Of a stretch of 64,000 nt of DNA, positions 38,301 through 56,209 are shown piece after piece. Position numbers and translations under genes: made by a program. The notes below the pieces were generated by a model. The model worked only from the letters and a program-made list of their open reading frames with translations, was not told where the DNA came from and made no database searches. Numbering within the stretch: the first letter of the stretch is position 1; the number at the start of each line of letters is the position of its first letter. This DNA is from Aspidiotus rigidus. Lineage: Eukaryota; Arthropoda; Insecta; Hemiptera; Diaspididae. The DNA lies in contig JAVHKY010000001.1 in NCBI GenBank assembly GCA_035079385.1, positions 4,465,501 through 4,529,500 of the forward strand, written 5' to 3'.

Positions 38301-41300
38301 GGTTCAACGCCTGATTGGAATGGGTCACAATGAGCGTGCGCTGATTTGGAAAGTTATGGTAAATATTCGAGATTATTTGAACAGCTACATCGGTTTTCCC
38401 GGTTCCAGGAGGACCAACGACAACTGTCAGGCCAGGCTGCATTCCGGAACGAATAGCTTCCACTTGAGTAGGAGTGAATGGTACAGTATTCCTAAGCACA
38501 TACAGTGGCATAAGTCTCTATACCCATCATTTAATCATACACATATACATGATAAAGTGAACGACGTACTTTTTTGGGGCATTGAAATGGTAGGGTCCTC
38601 GAATAGGTATTACGTATGGTTCAACGAGGATTGATTTTTCATCAGGACAATCATCCACTGGCAAATTCGAAGCTAGCTTTTGTTTTCGAAGAGTTTCATT
38701 AAATGTAATTCTAAGAATAATAAAAAGTATCAGCGATTAAATTTTGAATATTTGATTTCCGCAACAGAGAGCTGAGTAACAAACGGGTATCTTACTTAAA
38801 GGGAGGCACCAAATCTTTTGGATCATTTACTTTCACAACAATTTTGTAATCAGGAAAGCTATTTCTTAAATGATCCATACTCAAGAATGTATCATTGAAA
38901 TCCAAACTGGGTAATTCATTAGGCATTCTGGAAACATAATACATTAAATTGAATACAACAATCTTGTTCGACTATCGTCTATCAACGTTATGAATACGTA
39001 CTGAGAATAATGAGCGGCTCCTGGGTCTCCATAACCTAATATAATATCATGCAGCCAGTCAGGAACCACGCATTCCGTATTCATTAGAATTCTAATAGTT
39101 TCTAAAACCGCTTTGAAGTTATTCTCTTTTGGTGCACGTCGCATTAGGACATTGAAACTTTCATACACATCCTGAAAATTAATGTACTTAACAAACTGTC
39201 GAAAACTGTACCAAAAAGAAGGAGGGGGATCTATAGTTGTGTACCTCTTGTCCGTCAGCTGCGTTATCCATATCAATTTGATATTGATTCTGATCCAAAA
39301 ATACACGATAGGTACGAGTATCACCAGACAGTTCGGGTTTTGGATCCGGACCCTCCTCAATTACCTTTCCATTTTGATCAAGCATACCTTCGACTTCACA
39401 ACCGCGTACGTATGTTAATCCGGTTTGTTCCAAAAATGGCCCTTTGTACGTAAGTGGTGTTCCTGAATAAAGTCAGATCAGTGAAACTTCACGTCACCAG
39501 GGACTGAAAACATCTTCGAAGAGCGAATGGATAAACACTTACCGATCGGCAAAGTGGGTTTTAAAGTAACGAGGAAACAGACGTCATGCTTCCTCAATCC
39601 TTCCCATTCAGCTTTTATAGAAGGTTTCAAACTCAATTGAACTGTCACGTCAGCCCTAACGCGGGACGGCGCTTTTTCCCCTAAACAAAAATATTTCAAA
39701 ATTTACTCGCTTGAAACTTCACCTTCTATGACATATGCGACGGAATACTAACCGATTTTCGGTTTTAATACTTCCACAACAGTGAAGTTCGATATAGGTT
39801 GAGCCATTCTGGTTCTCGAACCAAAATAAGCACCTCCTTCTTCAGATTTCCTGCAAGTATGAATGAAAGTACAAAATTCAGACATTTCAGGTAACTTTAA
39901 TTGCCTAGAACAAAACGATTTCTTACCATGGTGTCAGGCGCATAATATTATATTCGAGATCTTGCCGGATTTCGTCTGGAGGAGTAAAAATTAGAATTTC
40001 AAACGATATGAACTGGTGTCAATTTATATAAAAACTTTTCTGATACTTACAAGTTGATTCCAGTCGGAAAAGGTTAAAATTGCGAAGAAGATAATCATGT
40101 AAAGTGAGAAATTGTAAATTTAATTTCGGTAACGCCAAGCAACCATCTCCTGAAAAATATTCGGTTGGAACAATATTTTCATTCCAAATAATGTCCTCGG
40201 TAGGATACAATGGCATGGCGTTTAATGCTTCCAATTGAGAAGGTCTTTTTTCATGTCTGGAGATCTACATGAAAACCATGAATAAATCTATTACACTTAT
40301 AATTAACTGGATATTTCAGGATTAACATATCAGCATACACTCTCACCAATAATTCTAGTAGAAATGGAGAATCTAGACGAAACCAGTTTTCGATTTCGCG
40401 GCGTTGCATTTGAGGAATGAGATTCAGAAAAACAGCAATTTCTTGGAGCTTCTCTTCGCTGTCCACGGAAACACAATAAATACAAAATGATACAAAAATA
40501 CCGTGTTTTGAAAATGATTAGAACTAATAAACTTTAAAAAATTCATAATGAGTACCCAAAGAGATATGAGAATATGAAGTATCATACATAGCTTACTGAC
40601 CTAAGTGGCTTGAAGTGTTGCGATAAAGCTTCACGAGAATCTATTTTAGCGACAGCTGCCAACGCAAATTTCCGAAGATCAGGAAATTTGGCAAATGCTG
40701 CTATCTGCGAGACAAAAAAATAATAATAATAATAAAATGAATCAATCAGTATTCCCACAATAAGCATTCAATACTCTTTTATTAACTCACCTGCAAAGAC
40801 GTTATACTAGAATAATGTAGTTGCATCATATCATGATCCGTTAGAGGATCACCTGTCACATCATTGATTTCAAACTTCGAATAAAATTTCAATAGTTCCA
40901 ATAACTAGAATAAAAATATACACAATATCTCAGTATGTTTCGCAAAATGAAAAAAATTATCGTCATCAATCGATCAGACGATAACACAGACGGGGAACTA
41001 GAGCGCGAAACTCAATTCTATCTTTTATTCGCAACGATTTGTAACATACTTGTTTAAATAGATGTCCTTCAGTTCTGTCGATCAATGGAGCTATTTTACA
41101 ACGGACCACTAAGTGACAATCATCTAATACGGTATTGAAAAATCTCCTCGTCGGTAATAAGGCTTCTAAATCTATTAGAAATTCCAGAAAACGTTCGCAA
41201 TAGTGAACTTTTCCAGCATCAATATCTCCTACAAAATAAAATTTACGAATTTAACGAATTTCCCAACGGCGTATAGAAAAAACATTGAATAAAATACCTT

Positions 41301-42747
41301 CTTCGGGAATGCTTTCCAGGATATTCAAGAACCTCAACATTAAGTTGTGCAAAAACTTCCTCTCCCATTCCAGTTTTTCTCTCTGTTCTGGCGTTTCTTT
41401 TTTCTGTAGGATTTTCCAATATTTCTTCCACTTCGGAATATTCTTGAATTCGAGTTCTCTTCGAGCCTGAAATACACAAGATCAAAATAACGAACTCATG
41501 ACAAATCTAAATTTCGCTCTCATCCTTCGGAAGTATGTCATACCAATTGTAAAGAAGTCCACATTGATAAGGAAACCAATGTTTTCACTTGATCTCTAAT
41601 AATTTCTTCTTCCATACTATTGAAACAATGAGTCAAAAACACTATCATAGCGGTGCGCTCCATCAAAGAAATTTTTGAATTATCCGACAAACAATTCCTT
41701 AGGACTTGTTTAAAGAAGTCGGGAAAGCAATCTGGTTTCTTTTGCAAGGCCTGAAATTAAAAAGTTTCATTTGAATGAATACAGAAGATAAAGTCAATAC
41801 CTAGTTAAAAATGCCGAATAATATATATTCTTTTTCAAGATTTACTAAATATTATTGCTCAGAAAAAACAATATAGTTATTAATTTTCATAGTTTTTCAA
41901 CTTACATCCCAAGCAGGCACTCGTTCTCGGAATTTCTCATTCAACATACAAACGATTGACATCATATGAGCAAAAGTAGATTGACATTTATAATTCGGCC
42001 AAAGATAATTCTCCAGATACTGACTGAATTCCAGAATCATAATTCTTCGCACGGAAAATCTAAAAAAATTCCATTGTTTAATCGTGGGACAAATCATATC
42101 ATTTTCTTTTTGAGAATGAAATTTAGCTCGAGGGTCATAGAAATAACACAGAAACCGTTATCAACGTTCATGATGAACAATCGACTAATTTCAAGTATGA
42201 CGGGAGAAGGTGAAAAAGCAATTACACTACATGAAGTGCCAATGCAGAGTTACTTCGCAAGACGCGAAAGAGCAATCATTGAAATTAAGAAAACAATGCG
42301 TATGATTTCTCAGCAAACAAATAAATATATTATGTTGTAGACCATGCGATTTACCCCGGCGGATTTATTATTAGTTACGATCGTTCAAAATTTCCTCACC
42401 CAATATTTTGCAAGGAGTTGAAGACACGAAGACTTACTTTGATTGGAGAATTTCTTTGAAGTATAAATCTTCGACTACATCGGAGTTAAATGGTAGATGA
42501 CTATCGATGGTATGAGGAGCCCAATACTGATTCGCTAACTAGAGTCAAAAAATTGAAATATGAAAGTAAACAAGCGCCAAAACAGGTCATATGATTTGCG
42601 GGTAAGTATTATCATTATTCTTGATACTGTGTGAGGTATAATAAAATCACTCACTTGGGTGACTCGGTCAGAAATAATCTGTTCCACCGTAGGTGATGCA
42701 ATCACTTTCGGTTTCTCATTCGACTTACTGACTTTATTCTCAACCAT
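35355..42747 (-). CDS. AQR: Intron-binding spliceosomal helicase Aquarius, complete, 27 exons
   Basis: Aquarius is an SF1 RNA helicase of the intron-binding complex that contacts intron RNA upstream of the branch point in the spliceosome. Exons in transcript order: 42747-42655, 42538-42438, 42059-41906, 41750-41544, 41466-41298, 41228-41050, 40904-40791, 40704-40601, 40458-40347, 40264-40051, 39975-39927, 39850-39753, 39680-39543, 39462-39245, 39171-39002, 38927-38796, 38710-38570, 38491-38201, 38116-37927, 37844-37720, 37339-37179, 37105-36838, 36750-36579, 36507-36337, 36252-36055, 35980-35804, 35726-35355. Total 4518 nt, 1505 aa, all phases consistent; the human protein is about 1485 aa. 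An N-terminal helical repeat region ([14 protein letters not shown]) precedes the helicase core: motif I GPPGTGKT 824-831, motif II MEEAAQ 1062-1067, motif [11 protein letters not shown] 1096-1103, motif [12 protein letters not shown] near 1262, motif VI AMSRAR near 1294. The last exon is acidic (DSEEEEDD) and low complexity. The ATG has a CAAGATGG context. Confidence 0.96.
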
Positions 42748-43398
42748 CTTGAGAAAAATGGAAACTTTCTTCAGAAATTCAACAGAGAAAAGGCGAATTA
42801 AAAATGTTGAATACTTCTTATTTCCTTTCGGCTTTTTTGCCGCAAACACATTTTCTCATTTTGGCTCTCTTCAATGGGTAACAACATTACAACAAAACAA
42901 AATTATCAAATTATTTTATCAATTCTCAGAAAGCCATAGATGACAAAAACGCGTTAAATACCACTAGAGTAAAACGCGTATGAGCACCGGGGTACGACTG
43001 GTATTATCTATTGTAGGTTCGCTAGTGTCGCTTCTTAATGTGAGTAAAAGCATTACATTGCTGCCGTCACAGATTCCTGCCGTAAAGAAAAAATAATTGA
43101 CAGCTGACGTATGCAACAAATCAACTCATGGGTAACAATTAGGAGGATAAGATCTATGGCTCAATAAATTTGTCAGTGTGTGCGTGTGTGAATCAAATCG
43201 TGCCTTGTATTTTTCAAGTGACGCATCATTCATCAAGTTTTCCAAGAAACAAACATCATTATCTAGCTGGAACTGACTTCAATATCAAATTATTCATCAA
43301 ATTAAAATAGTTTCTAAAATACGTCAGTATATACCAAATTTCATCTTAATATCCTGCTATTCTTTCAAAGAAGAAAGATTCCAAAGTACCTACCTTTA
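42748..43398. promoter_or_regulatory. Presumed AQR upstream/promoter region
   Basis: This region is directly upstream of the AQR ATG. No TATA box or clear initiator can be assigned. The 94 aa plus-strand ORF at 42659-42943 is the shadow of AQR exon 1. Confidence 0.3.
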
Positions 43399-43550
43399 TT
43401 GTGAAGTGGATCCTTTTTAGCCAAACCCAACCAAGCGACATGATAACAATCTAGAGAAATGTTCCTTCATCATGAGCGGAGATTCTACTTTTCCCCAGAT
43501 CGTTATCATGTCGCATGGTTGGGTTTGGCTAAAAAGGGTCCAATTGTGAT
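43399..43550. mobile_element. Hairpin MITE
   Basis: Inverted arms of about 55 bp share CTTTTTAGCCAAACCCAACC and GCGACATGATAAC. Outer ends are TGTGAAGTGGA and TCCAATTGTGA. The loop is short and nothing is encoded. Confidence 0.82.
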
Positions 43551-49259
<5,709 letters not shown>

Positions 49260-50010
49260 AAACAACAGCTTCCTTAATTGAGTTAAACGAGGAACGCAGG
49301 GAACCTGTTATATGTGAGAATTCAAAGTCCCTCCTAGGTATTATAGCTCGAAAGTCAACATTTTTCTAGGTTCCTCTCTTAAGATATGATGTGGCTTAGA
49401 AGTCGATATTCTTCCAATTCCCCTGCCATAATAATGTTTGGAGAGGTACTTGGAAAAATTTCGACTTTCGAACCATATTATATGATGGGAAAGGGACTTG
49501 GAAATATTATGACTTGGAAGTTGAAATTTTTCCGAGTCCTCTTAATCCAATTAAAGCTTCAAAGTCGAAATTTTTCCAAGTCCGAATTCTTTTTTAGGGT
49601 AGGTCAGTTTTCACCAGACGGCACACGCCAAATTTTTCGAAATAACCTCCTATATAGAACAGGTTTCCTGTTGGAATTCTGTGTGTCCTCCTGTTCTTAT
49701 TTGACATTGCTGTCAACGTGTCCCCTCACATAAAGTTAATGAGACTAAACGGAAAAATATCGATGTAATCGATTTATTGATTATATTTCCTGTCATTATG
49801 TGGAACTCTATCAGCTATAATATACGAACTCCCTATTATGTATCTCAATAATCGGAACTTACCCCCTCCCTCGTCATATATGGCTCGAAAGTCGGATTTT
49901 CCCACTCTCCCTCCTCATAATATATAGCTTCGAAGTCCAAATTTTTCCAAGTCCCGCGTTTTTCTGGACGGTGGCAATTTTTTTTTTCAAATGCCCCCCT
50001 AAACAGGTGT
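49260..50010. repeat. R1 family, decayed copies
   Basis: Contains GTTAAACGAGGAACGCAGGG with the AACCTGTT end, several decayed 45 bp units (GTCGAAATTTTTCCAAGTC), a CACGCCAAATTTTTCGAAA piece and AACAGGTTTCCTG. The family order is kept but diverged. Confidence 0.65.
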
Positions 50011-51425
50011 TTCCTGGTAAAAAATGCTCACGCGGCAGCGTAAATAAGACCGATTTTTTTCTGTTATCATAATGAAGGGTATCTCTAAAACTTAATTTTT
50101 TGAGTTTACTACCTTTCGTGATAAAAAAAAATCCATACTATTCTGTTTTTATCTTCTTCTTAGCATGATTAAGGATAAAACAAAACAACGCGTCTCTCAT
50201 TGTTACAGTTTTGTTGCATTGGCAAAAAATAAAGTTTTTCAACAAAATACTCGTAGAGTGCGAAAAAGTCGGTTTGGCCGGGACGACAAAAAACCTAGGC
50301 ACGGGCCTGGCTACCCGATGATAATTAAAACGGCAGTTTGTCCTCAAACATCGCCCACCTATTCTTCTTCAAAACAGATGGGTCCGGCAGTGAGCGATCA
50401 ATATTACGCTGGATGTGATCTGTCTCCCGCAGTCGTTGCATGTGATGATTATAGGTCCGTTGTTTTCCTTTTCGGTTTCAGAGTATCCAGCCCAGAAACT
50501 CCCGAACGATTTTCCGCGCCCTGCTAGACTCTCCCAATTTTTCGAAATGCCCACTCTCTTCAACAGGATAACGTTTCTTTTGGCCTTCAATCCTTCTTTT
50601 TCCGTTGGTCGGTTTTCCATTGGACTACATTTGGAACCCTCTAAACGTGGCCTAGCCACTGGAGTTGTTTTTTGAGGTTATCGTTTCCATCGCTCTTAAA
50701 AGGGTTTCTTCATTTTCTTCATTTGAGATGAAGTCAGTCCACTTTAATTTTTTTCCCCCCCTTTTTTTTTTTTTTTTGTTTTATATTGTTTTGTTTTGTT
50801 TTTTTGTTTTTTTTTTTTTTATAATTTTCTATATGGTTGAATGTAATAAAAAAAAAAAAAAAGAGGTTAAATGTCTTCCGGAGAGACCGTTGTTCAAACT
50901 TCTCATGTACTTCTACAGTAAACCTCGATAAGTCGAATCCGGAAGGACCGAACGCTTTCCTTCGAGTTATCTACATTTCGACTTATGAAAATTCGAATTA
51001 GAAAAATTGTTGTTCGACTTACAAAAATTTTAGTTTTAAAAAATTCTAGAAGTAAATTCGAAAAATATTTTACAGGGAAAATAGTGGAAATTTTTAGTCT
51101 GCTGTTGCCAGGTCATTGCGTAGCGAACTTCGTTCAAACAAGTAAAAATGTATTTACGAGTACATCTGAAGTTTCTAAATTACGACGAACAGGGAAAACT
51201 CGTTTAGGCAAAAAATCCAACCCTATCGACCATTTGGGACAGGGTTTGAAGAAGGTGCATGTATTATTTGGGCGACTGATGAAGGGATCATTTAGGCGAA
51301 CGATATTTTCCTTGCCCTTTTTCACAGACACTGTTAGTGTACTTGAAAATATTGCACGGAACACATTTGAACGTAATATGTACAAGTACATGCTGCACTG
51401 TATTTGAGTCTTCTAGCCAAATTCT
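50011..51425. other. Intergenic, low-complexity, no gene
   Basis: T-rich (50757-50820) and A-rich (50850-50863) tracts. A minus ORF (50369-50659) ends with a C-x2-C-x12-H-x3-H pattern (CNDCG...HCRTH), perhaps transposon-derived. The ORF at 50985-51407 is basic with no known domain. Confidence 0.4.
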
Positions 51426-51820
51426 TTCGAGCAGTTGTGAAAAACAACGGCTTCCTTAACGAAGTTAAACGAGGAAAGCAGGGAACCTGTTTCATGAGTC
51501 AAATGGGATTTGGTATTGAAAATTCAAGGAAGCCTAGACTGGATAAAGCTAGTTTAAAGAAGGCCTAGACCTACTATAAGAAGTCTAGTATAATATAGTT
51601 TGAGAGTCTAAATTTTTCCATCGTAAGCTATATGATAGCTCGAGAGTCAGTCCCCTCTCCTATCATAGGTATATAGCTCGAGAAATAAAATTTTCCCAAG
51701 TCCCCCCCCCCCCCCCTATCATATTTAGTTCGAGAGTCGAAATTTTCCCAAGTTTTTTGTTGTACGGCGCACGGCAAATTTTTGAAAAAGCCCCCCATAA
51801 AACAGGTTCCCTGTTAAAAA
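51426..51820. repeat. R1 family, compact complete-looking copy
   Basis: It begins ACGGCTTCCTTAACGAAG with GCAGGGAACCTGTTTCATGA and runs through GGTATTGAAAATTCAAGGAA and TAGACCTACTAT. It holds about four variable 45 bp units with a C run, then GTACGGCGCACGGCAAATTT and CCCCCCATAAAACAGG, ending TTCCCTGTTAAAA. At about 395 bp it is the best model of the whole element, with inverted CAGGGAACCTGTTT ends. Confidence 0.75.
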
Positions 51821-52018
51821 GATATTAAGGTAGCCGTCTGAAGCGACGCTAGCGCTCCCTAACCCGATGGACTTCCTTCAGGTTCTGTCAGAGTTCAGAC
51901 TATCAGAGTGAAGTGACGTACGGTTGCGTTCAGTCTTCAGTGTCCCTGTTATAGATAGGTACCTTTAATTCGAGTTATCTATGATAACGTTTGAGTTATT
52001 GCGATAATATTATACAGG
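51821..52018. other. Spacer
   Basis: Nothing recognised. Confidence 0.3.
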
Positions 52019-52270
52019 TTAAATAGGAGTGCGTTGGGACCAAGCAGATTTGTTCAAGTTATTGTGTATTGATTTCGACTCATCTATGTTTGATTTATTA
52101 TCAAGGTGCGACTGTATTTGCGGTCGGCAAAGGACCCAGGATTCTGATCCATACAGAAGCGATGGCAACAATAGAACCCTGAACACCGCGACTCTAGTCT
52201 TGGTGTTGATATTTTTTTGGTCAAGGTAGCGAAGGTTGAAATTTTTGAAGTGCCTAAGTAGGTCGAGGTC
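52019..52270 (-). pseudogene. LINE reverse transcriptase C-terminal fragment
   Basis: The minus strand reads FNLRYLDQKNINTKTRVAVF then RVLLLPSLLYGSESWVLCR. The (L)LYGSE(S/T)W motif after the thumb is typical of insect LINE ORF2 proteins. No catalytic RT motifs remain. The family differs from the 7 kb LINE, which has YGAQTWAL here. Confidence 0.65.
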
Positions 52271-53953
52271 CAACGTGACGCAAATCTCCAACTGACCTCC
52301 AGTCCAAAAACATATACATTTATAAAATGGACGTGTACTTGTAGGGCTTCCCACTCACAATGCGTCTAATTTTGATGGAGAATTAGAGATGCTTGTTTGT
52401 TGCCTAAAGTTTCTCTTATACGCGTGCATCAAAATGCATTTTTAAGCGAAAAACTAGTATATTTTCTTTGGACTATCACTTTTAGTCCCCAAAGTAAGCA
52501 CATTTAATGATGTTGAAAAGCATTTAGAATTGTTTGCACTCCCTCCTACAAAATACATACGTATTCAATTATTTCCTGGCTATTATAATAACCTCCCTAA
52601 ATATTTCGGCGTATATAATAAAGCTTCGACTTGAATTCAATAGACCTAAAATTTTCTTTCACGTATCAGACGCCAACTTATCAACTCCTCTCCTGCCGAT
52701 ACGGTGGCCGATGTGAAGTTTCCTACATTAAAATGGAATTTCTCATCATTGGGTCAGAACGCATCTCACGTGTGAGAATAATTTATACGTCACCGATCTA
52801 TAGAGATTGCGAAAAAGAAAAGCGTAATTTGTACATACCACGTTGAACATAAGCCATCCCTCTTCGTGGGTCGTGGGCGTACTCAACGTTGCGTTCGCAT
52901 TTTTGTTTGTGTGAAGTATTCATGATATTCATTCATACAAGGTTGACGACTTGACGTAAATAAAATTGTGGAACATATGAGACTGAACTATAGAAGAGAA
53001 ACGAGATGCGTTTGTTTGTATTAAGCTATGAAGTTTGCCGACTGCGGACAGAAACACGCGAAGGGTAGAAATGGTATGAGATAATCGAATACCGGTAGCA
53101 TTAAAGTCAGCAAAAAGTTTAATTTTATGAGTTTTGCCTCGAGATAGCAGTGGTCTGTTGAAACGTTTTGCGAAAATATGCATGGTTTTATGCAAATAGA
53201 AAATAAGTATACTGTGCAACACTTAATTTTGGAAATTGTTTCTATGAAAATGAGTCTCCAAAATAATAATGACGATACATTGATTTTTTCCGAGGGTTCT
53301 TCGAAAGCATTACAATTTTGATAAATCAGAAGAAGACAGCGTACAACAGAAACTTTTTTCGATGTAAGTAGACCTAATTTTTGGTTTAAGCAACTCTATT
53401 AAATATTTTCCTTGACCATCTCACTAACCAGTCATAAATTCATTTCCTCAAATATGTACATATAATTATTCTATTTATTCTTCTTTGCTGTTTGTTGGAA
53501 CTTTTTTTTCCCCTGTATGATATTCACCATTTAGCTTCTTCATTATTCCTTCAAAATCCTGAGAATCTTCACTATACCTATACTATAGTAATCCAGTGGT
53601 GAGACGTCATCAAATATCTGAACTCTGAAATTATCAGAGTATGACAGCTATGGTGGAAATGATACAAATAAGGGCAGTGGACCCGTGGTTACAACCCAAA
53701 AGTAAGCTTACAGACTCCGGGGGTTGACATTTATTCAGTCCAGATTCCCAATGGTCACCCGTGCTTCAGAAGTTACCTGTTTAAATTGTAAAAAGTCATC
53801 TTGAGAAAGTGGTCCGCATACTCAGATAAAGATACAACTGTACAGCACGGACTGAGGGAGTGCCCGAGATTCCCGCTGGCCGCCCGGGGTCCTGAAGTAC
53901 ATGGGAGACACGCAGAACGAAAACAAAAAAATTAAACCTGATTTTGCATTACA
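52271..53953. other. Intergenic, no gene
   Basis: No supported gene or repeat. Short ORFs at 52534-52846 and 52929-53222 lack motifs. Confidence 0.4.
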
Positions 53954-56209
53954 CGACATTTGCCCGAAGAAATTTCCCCGAAAACCCAATGCCCGGAAAC
54001 AATTTGCCCTAAAAAAGAAACCTGAAAAAAATCGCCCGAATGTATTTATGCCCGAAAAATAAATTTCCGAAATATATTTTGCCCGAGCATTATTTTCTCG
54101 TTGAATGAGCTGATTTTAATTTCATATCTAACTCTTATTCCTTCCACGGAATTGAATTTCTTTGAACAAGATACGGTTTACATGCAGTATCAGTCAGTAG
54201 AGCTTCAAGATAAATCAAAATGAATGAAAAAGTGGTTGGAGGCCATCTACATGTGGATAGTTATGTTTATGTGAGATCTGAAAGATGTACTGGTACCGTC
54301 AAAGAGTCCACAGAAAAGAATGTCGTGCACGTGCAATCAGTACAGTACCAGCGAGTGATGGTGCTGTGACATTGTTGAAACGGACAAATGAGTCTCAACA
54401 TGCTCATGCCCCGAAAGTGGAGGCGACAGCAGCGGAGGAAGAGTTAACGAAAAGTGTGAAAGAAACAGCAGCAGCGCATCCGGAGATGGTTCTATCTCAA
54501 ATACTCCGTTTGAAACTTGCGGGGGTGAGCTCTGGAGTCTTGAGTCATCTTCCAGCGCGTTGACACGGACCATTCAAAGAATTCGGCGGTAGGAGTTACC
54601 CGCTAATGCCAAGAAGTTAAAAGATTTTGGTGAGTTCCCAACCCGTTATACGCATACCCTTTTCGACGACTGGTTCTTGTTGCACGACACCGGCCCTGAA
54701 AATGAAGAAGAAGATGATGATGACAACTTCAAAGTTGACTTTGAAGAGGAAGATGCTCATAGTACTCTTTACCGTGCTAGGCCTCGTACAGAGAAGGAAT
54801 CCCATTGGAGAATCTGTTGCATCCCTCTTGTTTATGCCCTCCTACCCGGCAACAACCTTCCCTATTCAAAGAGCAGTTGAACAAAGACTTCATAAAATCA
54901 AATTTGCTATAAATTTCAAAAATATATTTTCCGACAATATATCAGATGTCAAATGACCTTCACTATTCAACAACTAGTTGAGCGGATAAATCTGTAATTG
55001 TATTGTTGCGAGGTCTTGAAAAAATGTAAGAGACAAAGGACATGTACAAATAAGTAATGACAGCAGTGAGAGATGCTCTAGAACGATATCGGATAAAAGC
55101 CTGCACCCCCGCTGAAGATATCTCGGACTTCAAACTGGGCATAATACGTGCATGCGAAGAAGAATATCCTCTGGGATATCCATCACAGAGTGTTTTTTTC
55201 ATACTACCTATGTGCCAGTCCATCTATTTCGTCGTATTCAAGAAGAATGCCTTGCGACGAGATACCAAGATCCGGATAGTCTCTCAATTAGGAACTTCGC
55301 ACACATGACGGCGGCACTTGCCCACGTTCCTGTTTCCAATTTCCAGATAGTTTATCAACTTCTCCACAATGAGTGCCCCAATGAGTATACTTATACCAGC
55401 GCTGCGATACTTTGGAGACACGTACGTACTACAACACCAACGAAAAAGAAAAGGGTCCCGGACCGAACCACGTTGCCCGCCGTGTCAGTGGAATCGACAG
55501 TATGAGGCAGCTTTAAATAAAAGCCACAAGAGCAACAATATATCAGAAGGGTGGTACAAAAGATCTTCGTGGCCAAAGACCATCCGGATTTATATGTAAG
55601 ATTCCGTCAAGCCGCAATCTCGGTAACTGCGCTACTCGCAGAGAGGTTTGGCAGGCGTAGGTATATTAGGTAGTAGGACGGTTGATGTTATCATCTTCCA
55701 AGCTACGACATGTCGTTGGCACACAATCGGAACTGTGAACTTTTTGTTGATTCAGTGTTTATCACTGCAATCTCAGAAGTATTGTTGTATTTCGTGAGCT
55801 GTACCACAGTACAGTCTTACATATATATAGTGCAATAATAGAAATGCGAAAGGAGCTACACGGAATCGAACATTGCAGAATCAGGCTTGGGTAAGCGTGT
55901 TAAATTACTCCCAAGGCGGAAGTAGATGGAGTCATAGGACAGGATTCAAGGACTTGTAGCAAGTTACGCGACACAGAAAGCCGATGGTGCAGTGATGGAG
56001 TACATGCAAGCCTTATAGTTGATAAAATAAGTATGTAAGTTTATATAAGTGGAATATAAGTCATCGTACTGCAATATCGGACAAAAAATAATTCGGGTAT
56101 ATCGTATTTCAGGCAAAGTAAGTTCGGGGATTTTGTTTTCGGGTTTCATTCTCGGGCAAATTGTTTTCGGGCGCTGGGTTCTCCGAGAAATTTCTTCGGG
56201 GAAATGTCG
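53954..56209 (+). mobile_element. Mutator-like (MULE) DNA transposon, decayed
   Basis: Inverted ends of about 55 bp pair CGACATTTGCCCGAAGAAAT (53954 onward) with the complement of ATTTCTTCGGGGAAATGTCG (to 56209). The pairing continues through AACCCA(A/G)(T/C)GCCCG and AACAATTTGCCC. The left end has extra GCCCGAAA repeats inward. The 2.26 kb interior carries the transposase remnant at 54220-55620. A clear 9 bp target duplication was not found. Confidence 0.82.
54220..55620 (+). pseudogene. FLYWCH zinc-finger / MULE transposase pseudogene
   Basis: The parts lie in order but in changing frames. MNEKVVGGHLHVDSYVYVRS (54220) then MYWYRQRVHRKECRARAIST (54285) with NESQHAHAP form a FLYWCH-type zinc-binding region. 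DDWFLLHDTGPENEEE (about 54660) and CIPLVYALLPGNN (about 54823) belong to the start of the MULE core. Much of the core, including the middle catalytic Asp region, is deleted. LFRRIQEECLATRYQDPDS to ALAHVP (about 55220-55335) is the conserved block after the catalytic Glu area. Frameshifts near 54280, 54880 and 55200 and the deletion mean it cannot encode an active enzyme. Confidence 0.75.

Noticed and set aside
50369..50659. ORF ending in a C2H2-like pattern (CNDCG...HCRTH)
   Set aside because: A single weak zinc-finger spacing match with no linker or second finger. The upstream part looks random. Possibly LINE-derived.
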